64,000 nt of DNA from positions 3,897,461 through 3,961,460 of the forward strand of contig WMCF01000067.1 in NCBI GenBank assembly GCA_009792885.1. The letters are read 5' to 3'. This DNA comes from Eremophila alpestris peregrina (Eukaryota; Chordata; Aves; Passeriformes; Alaudidae). Position 1 is the stretch's first letter; each line of letters starts with the position of its first letter. A program made the translations under genes and the position numbers. Below are positions 38,301 to 47,300 of this stretch, piece after piece. The notes under the pieces are model-generated. The model ran no database searches, had not been told where the DNA came from, and saw only the letters and a list, made by a program, of their open reading frames with translations.

Positions 38301-41300
38301 GAGCAAAAAATCCCCAAGGGTTAGATGAGATGTATCGAACTCCGCAGCTGTAGCTGGAACTGTGGGGCATCCCAGCAGGGCAGCGGGTGCGGGGCTACAG
38401 CAAAAAACTTGGAGCAGCTGCAAAAGAATGGTGAGGGTGGGGCCATGGCAGCCTGGCTCCCGAGCAGATGGTGAAAGGCCCTTTTTTTTAGTGAGGAGGG
38501 TGTTGATAAGATCCCAGTACAGTGGCTGCTATCCCGAGCAAAAGGCTAACCCCAGCGAAGAAGCAGGATTGTGTTGGGCTCCAGCAGCAGAATTTCCTCC
38601 CCCAAGCAGCAGCTCCAACTATCCTTCTCCAAAGCCAAGAGACAGAGAGACACAGAGAGAGAGAGAGAGAGAAGGAGAAAGAACAAGCAGCAGCCCCAGC
38701 CCCATCTTTTACCAGCCCAATTCTCTCAGTATCTCTGCCCCTCAGAGAGATACCTCAGATAAACAGAAATACAGCCAGAGGCCCTCCTCCCCTGAGCTTG
38801 GTCACGTCTTTTGCCTCTTTTAAGTATCCGATCAATCTTATTTCCTAGCTACTGATTCTGTTGGGGAAAAAAAAAAGATCCTAACTCCCAACACCTTGTC
38901 AGTGCCTACATCCCAGGACAAGGATCCCAGTTCCTTGGTTTCATCACCACTAGTTCTATACCATGGGCCGCAATATCCCAGCACTGGAGCAGCCAGGTTG
39001 CATGGGTCTCTCCCAACTAGCAGCTGAAGTCTTTTCAGATAACCCACAATTCACACAGGGACGGGGATTGGGTGATTGTCTCTGGCCCTGCCTCTTCCGC
39101 CTGTTTTGAGGGCCCTGCTTCCTCTTCATCCCTCACTAAGCAGACAGATTTTGCCACTCAGAGAGGATTTAATGTTCTGCAAGTTTCATCTGTGTACGGA
39201 AAGAGCTACATCTCTCCCAGGTCTGCAGAGGGTCATGATGGTCTTCCCTGGGCGGTGGCCGAAGGTGGTAAATCCAGGCCGCGACAAGGCTGGGCCAGGA
39301 TCTCGGGGTTCTGGCTGCTGCGGGCTGTTCTGCACAGCTGCAGAGCTGCCCCGGTGGAGAGAGGCGGCTCGGATCTCAATAGCTACGTGTCCATGGCTGG
39401 GCTTCCTCCCCACCTTCCTCTGCCCAGAAGCCCCTGGCTCTGGGGGCAGAAGGGCTTAGCGGCAGGATGTTAACAGCCGCTGGAGGCCTGATCCCGGCTG
39501 AGACAGGGCTTTCTCTCCTTCCCTCCCCCTGCCCGACCCCGAGCCGGGGCCCCGACGGGCTTCCTGGGAAGGGGGTCTGGCCTCAAACAGGGCCTGGCTG
39601 GCCCGGCCCCCTTGTTACCTCTTCCCAGGCCGGAAGAAAAGCTAACTTTTCCCATCATTCCTCTGATTTTTAACCTGTGTAGGCCAGAGGCATATCTAGC
39701 TCTCTAATTGGTTCCACAGGTTGTCAATATTCAAAGCTAGTCACTAATTGGTTTTTGCCACAGCTTTCTTCCATCTGTGCAAAACCAGCACAGAATGGAA
39801 TTCCTCAATTGAGCGCTCCCACTAAAACCATGCTGCTGCTCACCCTCCACCCCCCTTGTAGGTGGCTGGAGGAGAATTGGAGTTACAAAAGGCAAAGATC
39901 ACAGGCTGAGATAACAATTTACTGGAAACAGCAATGAGAGAAGGAAACCAACAGTAACAGCAAGTGTACAAAAGAGAGAGTGAGTCACGTGCCAAAATGT
40001 TCACTCAGAGCTCACCATCCCACTCCCTGGCCTGGAACCAGCATTACTCCACCATCCTGTACTCCACGTTCTGTCCCTCACAGTTACTCAACCAGAAGGA
40101 ACCACTTCTCCCCACAAGAGACTTCCTTCCCCCGCCCCAGCAATGAGGTTGTATAGAATAACCTCTGAGTCCTGGCCATGCACCTCCTGGCTACTGCAAA
40201 AATCATCCTTGTCCTGGCTGGAGCCAGGATACAAGCCAAGTCGTGGATGTGATCTTCATGTGAAGATTTAATCCAACTAAGTCCAGTGCATCCCTTTGTA
40301 GAATGGTATAAATTCCCATTGCAATGAAAAAGCCCCACATTTATTCCTGGATGAACTTACCCAAGAAAATGAATTTATGGCCCATGAAGCCCTTTAAGTT
40401 TAGCACAAAGTAGCCCATAGTACATGGATTGTTCTTGGATACTATCACAGACTTCAATTTAAAGCAAACAGCTGCCAGACTCCTGCTGTGTCCCACACAA
40501 CTTACATTGCTCCCTCACTGGAACAAAATCTATTCCAAACTATTTTCTTTTGCATACAGCTGGAGCCCTCTGAGATGTCAATGCCCCAGAAAAGAGGCAT
40601 CTGTAAAGCACAGTGACTGGGCACTCTTTAGACTTCAGAATATTAAATCAGGGCACTGAATGTGCCCAGCTGAATTGTGTTCTCATTTGCAAAAGATCTG
40701 AAAAGCTGCATCCTTAGTGAAAGAGGAAATTGATGAGCTCAGCTGGAAGAGCCAGGCACTGCAGACAGGATCCACATGACCCACCCCATCAGCTCCACCC
40801 ACGGGCTTCTCCTGCTGTCTTGTAAAATCACTAAGATTATAAATTTATTTTAAAATGTCTAGGTTGGTTAACACAAGTTGAGCGGATGCTCCTGAGAAAT
40901 TCTGTTACAGAACATCACCTCTTTCTGAGACAAGTCCTAGTGCAGATCATGCAGGGAACAGCAGATCTGGTAAAAGCAGTTGCCACTTGTCCATGATGTA
41001 GTTATTTAAAATCTAAGCTTAGTAACTTTAGTAACTTTAGCTTACTAAGTTAATTTATCATCTCCAACAACTCTAAAGAACAAGGCAGGACATTCAGATT
41101 AGGTTAGAAGGTCTCTCAACTTTTATCTGCAAAAACTTTGGGCACTTACTGTCCATTCTCCAGGTCCTTCACGTGGCACACAGATGCTTCTACCACGTCC
41201 TTTGGGTTGTGGTAGGGGTTGCTGGCAATTGGATGCTCCTCAAGGTGGTAGTGCCGGGTAGTCCCATTGACTTTGTAGATCAGAGGGCTGGGTTTCCCAT

Positions 41301-44300
41301 TGGGTGACATCTCCTCCTTGCTTCTCTCCTTCTCAGGTATCACAACTTCAATTTTCACTTCAACTGCAGGAACAACCCAAAACCTTGTTAAAATTAAGCC
41401 AGAGGTTTTGCTATTGTTCACTGTTCTATCATTCCTTCCTTTCCTGAACTTGGAAATAGACATCAAAACAGATATTTTTTGGATGGCTTGACTTGGAAGA
41501 TAAAACATTAAACATCAAGCTTGGCTTGATTACCTGAGCCCATTATTCCTCTGTTCTTTCTGCATCAGGCACTTTGTATTCATAAAGTACGAATTTTTGA
41601 AAGCAGACATGAGTCATTGGTGCAAAACAATCTCTCAGGTACAGTTCTTGTCCTGTTTAGTGGAAAACAGCTTCAGGCAGCTCCATATGAGGCATGCCAA
41701 GGCCTCTGGGGCTCAGACAGACTTCAAAAACCCCTTCAATTGTTTGTAGGTAATGTTAACTGAAAGAGAAAGCCAACACTGCATGGTGCATAAAGCTGCT
41801 TCATTAAATGGAGACCAATTAACAAGGAACTAGAAATATCCAAAATTATTTCCACATGAGGTTTTTAGTGTAGAGTGACTCTTCAATAATAGGTGAGAGA
41901 AGCGAGGATGGTCCATTTTTTTTCATGTGTACACCAATCAATAGGTCTGACAATAAATCATCCCTGTCCTCGCGACAGAGGACTCAGGAACACACGGGAG
42001 CAGGGACAGTGGGGAGCAAAGGCTCTATCCTTGGCCACCCAGGTGAGGACATGCAGAAGTTTCTGTGAGGCTGGTGAGGCCCTGGCACCCTGAGCACAGG
42101 TTTGCTCAGAGAAGTTGACTACCCCATCCCTGGAAGTGTCCAAGGCCAGGTTAGATGGGGCTTGGAACAACCTGGGATAGTGGAAGGTGTCCCTGCCCAT
42201 GGCAGTAGGTGGCACTGGATGAGCTTTAAGACCTCCTCCAGCCCAAATAATTTGTCATTCTGTGTTCACACGGGCTCCCTGAAGGGCAGCGCTCACCCAC
42301 CTTCCCCACAGGCTCACCCAGCTACACCCCTGTGCTCCACCCCATGCCCAGACTGGGCAAGCTGGTCACAGCTGCATCAGAAGCCACTGATGAGTTCTCA
42401 CATCACAAAGTGATTACTTTATCTCCCAGGGACTTAATCAAGCTAAAGCCATTAATATAATAATAAATGCCAGGGAGTTCTATAGCAAGCCAGGGGAAAG
42501 TGCCTGAGACTGGTGAAGTGTTTCAAGTACATAGGAAATCATTGAGCTTTCTCCATCTTATAAATGTCATGAACAGGAAAATCTGTGCAGAAGAGAAAAG
42601 TTAAAATTCACAAACTAAACAGGTTAAGGAAAGGCAGAAGAAGGGTAAAAACAAGCCCTTCAGCAAAGCTTGTGAATGACAGGGATGCTCAGTCTTCCCA
42701 ACCTCATCTGTTGTCCCAAACCTTTTATTGCAAGAATATTGAGAGAACAATGGAAGAATAAGTAAGGGAGAAGGTTGTTAATTTTGGAATGGAGAAAAGC
42801 AAGTGGCCATGGTGTCCTAGGGTGACTGTATGATGCTTCTATTCCCAAATCGTCTGTTCTGTCTGTGTTAGATATTGTGTTCTGTAGCTTTAAAACGGGT
42901 TCCTAAAGCGAGGGGGGAGGGGGGGGGCCGGCGCGAAGTTTGTTTTGGGAAAACGCAGCAACTACTCCTACTCCTCCTGGACTGGGCAGCAGCTGACTTT
43001 TTTTTCCGTCTGAAAGCGACCGGTCAGAGATTTTTTTTTTTTTGCTTTTAGTTAGTTTTAGCTAGCTAGGGCAGAAAAGTTCCTTAGAGTATTTTTTTTT
43101 CCTGAGACTGTTTAAACCTACTCTTAAACTGAAAGACCTACAAGAGAGAGAGAAAACAACGGGGGAGCACCGGGGCCACCGGGGCCAGGCCCAGGGGGCC
43201 TCTTCCAGCGCGGGAGAGAACTGATAAGGCTGATGAGCCGGGCTCTCACAGCAAAGACTCTTTCTCAATTTTGCCAAGTTTTATTGTTTCATATTATTAA
43301 TTTCTAGGTTTGTAAGCACTTTCTTTTTTGTTAAATAAATAGTTTTTTCCACTCATCTCTAAAGAAGTTTTTTCTGAACCAGTAGGGGGGGGAGGGACAA
43401 TTCCAGCCTGCTTTCCAGAGAGACCCCCATTTGAGAGGTTTTTCTCCCAGATTTACCCTAAACCAAGACACATGGCTATGCAGACCCTGGAGGCAGGCTG
43501 CTGTCTCAGGTGTCCTGCACGTTTCTGCTGTTTGTGCGTGCTCAGCATGGCAAGGGATGCATGGGCTTTTTGCCAAAGTGCCAGAAACCCTTGTGTTCCC
43601 CAGGGGTAGTGACAGACAAATCCAGGAAAGTGACTTTCTGTGTATGAATGCTGAACCAACATAAAACATCCCCTTCTGCTGTGCTCTTGCAGCTGCAGGA
43701 GTTAATGCAAATGAATAAGGCCAGCACCATGCATTAAAAAAACCACACATTGCTATGAGCAAATCTGCTCCTAGAACTCTAGAGAAGCAGCCCTTCTGTA
43801 GGCACACAGTGAAGAGGCTGCTCTACATAAGCACTGCTTTCCTTGGGCATTGGAAGAAGCAGACATGGATTTTCCAGGACAGAGTTTTGAAATGTAATGA
43901 ATACCCATTTATGCCAGTCCCAGTGAAATACTTTTGGCCCAAGAAACAGGAGGCTGATGTAATATGAGTCCACAGTCAATCTGCAGAAAATGTGGCTGTG
44001 CATCCTTGCAGCCAGACTGCAGAGCCAGATCATGTCGCAGGATGAGACAAAGGTTGGGCACAGCTAGTGGCTCTGAGCCCTCATAGTGAGAGGGACATGG
44101 ATTATCAGTGAATTCACCCTGCAGGGAACTCCCATCTCTCCCTTGGCTGATGCCACAGGACTTTGCTTTCCAGAGCATATTTGGGTTAGGTGAGCACATG
44201 GAGTGCCCACTGATTCACAGACAAATGAACCTGCAAGGGATGAAGATGGAAATGGTAGCTCTGAGCTTTTCCCTTCTTCCTCAGTTAGGAAAACATATGA

Positions 44301-47300
44301 AGGAAGCAGCAGGTCTCTGGCACTCAGCCAACCCCACTTGGCACCCACCAACACTGCTGGACAAATGTCCAGAGGAAAAGAAAAAGGATTATAAAATCTT
44401 CCCTCTCCTATTTCAGGTTCACCACTTGCCCCTGTAGGATGCATATCCCACTTGCCTCTCAGCAACCCTTTTCACACCCATCTCCTCCTCCTTCTCATGC
44501 CTTTCAGCCCCTCATGGGGTGTCCCTCTGGCCTGAAACCTGAATTCCTGAGGGATGATCCCTCCAGGAATCCAGGGCTAAGCAGCACCTGAGCTGATCCA
44601 GCAAATTGGTTCAGTTGCCGTAAGAGAAAATGACATTTAAATGAAGCATTTATAAACCCAAGTTTAATTCTGAAATCCAGTTGGTACAATGGGGCTGGGG
44701 CCAGTGTGTTCCAGCTCTTTGACAGTCTTATCCTGTAACTGCTAGAAGAGGGTCTGCACCTTAAAGCAAACTGTTTGGAAAGTTTTAGGCATGTGACTAC
44801 AAATCTAGACAGTAGGCAACTCCTCAGGAATATAGGCAGAGATATGGATATAAATATGGATATTGATACATAGGTATGGGCATAAAGGTACAGATATATA
44901 TGATATAGATAAAAATATAACTAGAGATGTATATATGTATAGGTACAGATAGAGATGAGAGAAAGATACAGAGATGTGCCTGCTTGCCCTGTGCCACCAA
45001 CATGTGTATGTGTTTATGTAATGTTACATTTTTAAGGTATCTCTATAGATACACAATTATATAGATGAAGAATCAGAAGACCAGGGCTGGAAATATTTTA
45101 TAAGAACATAGAAAAAAGCAGAGGAACCAGCTGAGCACTAGCAAGTGCTTATATCCCATATCCACATGCACCTCAGCACTGCAAGCTCTCATGACCTGAA
45201 AATCCTGAGTCAGCTCTTTAAAGTCACAAAATCATTTAAAATACAGAATCTTGACAAAACTATAAATTTTGACCCAATTTTTTTCCTCCCAGGTTTTCAG
45301 CCTTTAGGTCAAGCACTGCTGGGGTCCTTCACATACAATCAGGAGCCATGCCCCAACACCATTTATCACAGTTGGCTCAAGTGTCATTTTTCTCTTGTGG
45401 CCATGATGTTCTTGTGCTTTGCCTTGATGTCACACACACAACCAGTCAATCCTTAATATCCCATTACATCTCTTGTAAATCTATTCATTCTCCATCACTA
45501 TTCACAGCCTTGTGGGACAAGTCAAAGCCTCTGCTTGCTCCTGGAGAGGTACTTTAGATGTGAGGCTGGAACTGTTGCCATCGATCCCAAAGCAGGGTGC
45601 TGGCAGGTGGCTGGGCTGCAGTGCAGGGTCACAGGCATTATTTTTAAAAAATTAGGGCAATTAGATGCCCCGATATTTCTTTATCACAGGATTAGGTTCC
45701 CAGTATGGCTCAGAGCCCTTCTGGAGGCTAAATTTAAATTATGGATATCAGGCTATTGAAAGGTTGTACCTCTAGGTACCCAATACTTAAAATACTAGAG
45801 AGCAGGAAAATACTGAGTTAATATGGGAAGAGAGAACTCACATGAGCCAAGAGCTGACTTGAGCCAAGGGGAGTCTGGATAAGATGAAGATGCCTAGGGA
45901 GGGATGGAGGAGCTGAGCTGGCAAAAGGAGAGCAGTGTGTCTGACTTCCCCTGCCCCAAAACCCTGCAATGCCTCAGGCTGTGCCACTTCAGGGCTGCAG
46001 GCACAGGGCAGAGGAGTGCTGAGGGCAGGGAGCAGTCTGGTGCTGGCTGTATGGTCCCAACAGCTTTGGGAGCAGTGGAAACCAGAAATGCATCAAGGGA
46101 TGATGCTAGAGGGACCAGCAGGCCCAGCCAGAAATCTCAGTTTACCCCAGCAGGGTTTTTTTTCCGAAAGCCAGCACAGAGTAAATCCACCACTATGGGA
46201 CATGTTTGGGGCTCACTGTGCCCTGCCAGAGCTGCACTCTCTAGGCATACCCTGGGCTCGCTCACCCCACCTCAACTACAAGCCCCAATGGCACTGACTT
46301 CAGGTGGTCTCAAAGAGACTCCAGACCATTTCTATGGACCACTTCTCCCCTCCTTCCAAGACCAGGCTGGACAGGGCTTGGAGCAACCTGGTCTAGTGTA
46401 AGGTGTCCCTGCCCACAGCAGGGGGTTGAAACTGCTTGGTCTTTACAGACCCTTCCTGCCCAAACCATCCCATGATTCTATCATTCTGTTAAAAATGACA
46501 GAGCCAATGACAAAACCACCATGTCAAATGTGCCTGGCTCTGCTCTCCCTCTCCAGATGGTCTATCAGCAAATACTACAGTCCAAAACCAGGAGGTAGGA
46601 CTTACCAGCCAAGGCTGGGGACGAGCTCAGAGCCAAGCTCAGGTCACACAGGCAACAGGACCCCCTACAGCACCCTCCAGCACTGTGCTTTGGCCAGCAC
46701 ACTGGCCAGGGATGCACATTCCCTGCTAAATGTATTCTCCATGCAAGGGTGAAGCCCACCCCCAGACACCCCATGCACTGGGAAGCGATTGCTCTGCCCC
46801 ACTATCGAACTCTGAGCCCAGAAGAAGAATCATAATTTACAGGTCTTGAAGCCACTCTCCCATACCCAACACAGAGACAGAGCTGCCACAGCTCACACAG
46901 CACTGGCACATGATGGCTCCTGTCACCCATTATCATGACCCAGCTGTGCTGCAGGAGCAGGTGCCAGGATACCACACAGGGTGCCAGCTGAGCAGCTCAT
47001 CCCCAATGCATCATACACCTGAGACAAACCCAAGGAGAAAATTATGCAGAGATTGAGAACTGGGCCTTCAGAAGAAGATCTGGCATCACGGGACTGCAGC
47101 ACTGGAGACAGCAGAAAATTACTTCATTGTTTGAATGTAAGCTCTTAATTAAACACTGAAATATCCGGACAGGGAGACTGGTGCTGCAGCAGCAACCTCA
47201 CGGCTGGCCAGCAGTACAGTCAGCACAGCTATTTAGGGATCCAGGACTCCATTCTCCACAGCTCTTGTATCACTCATCTGCCCATCAAAAGGTGATATGT

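Noticed and set aside
39072..39473. A 133-codon plus-strand frame in GC-rich intron DNA
   Set aside because: No domain and a second overlapping frame of similar length; probably retroelement-derived GC-rich sequence.
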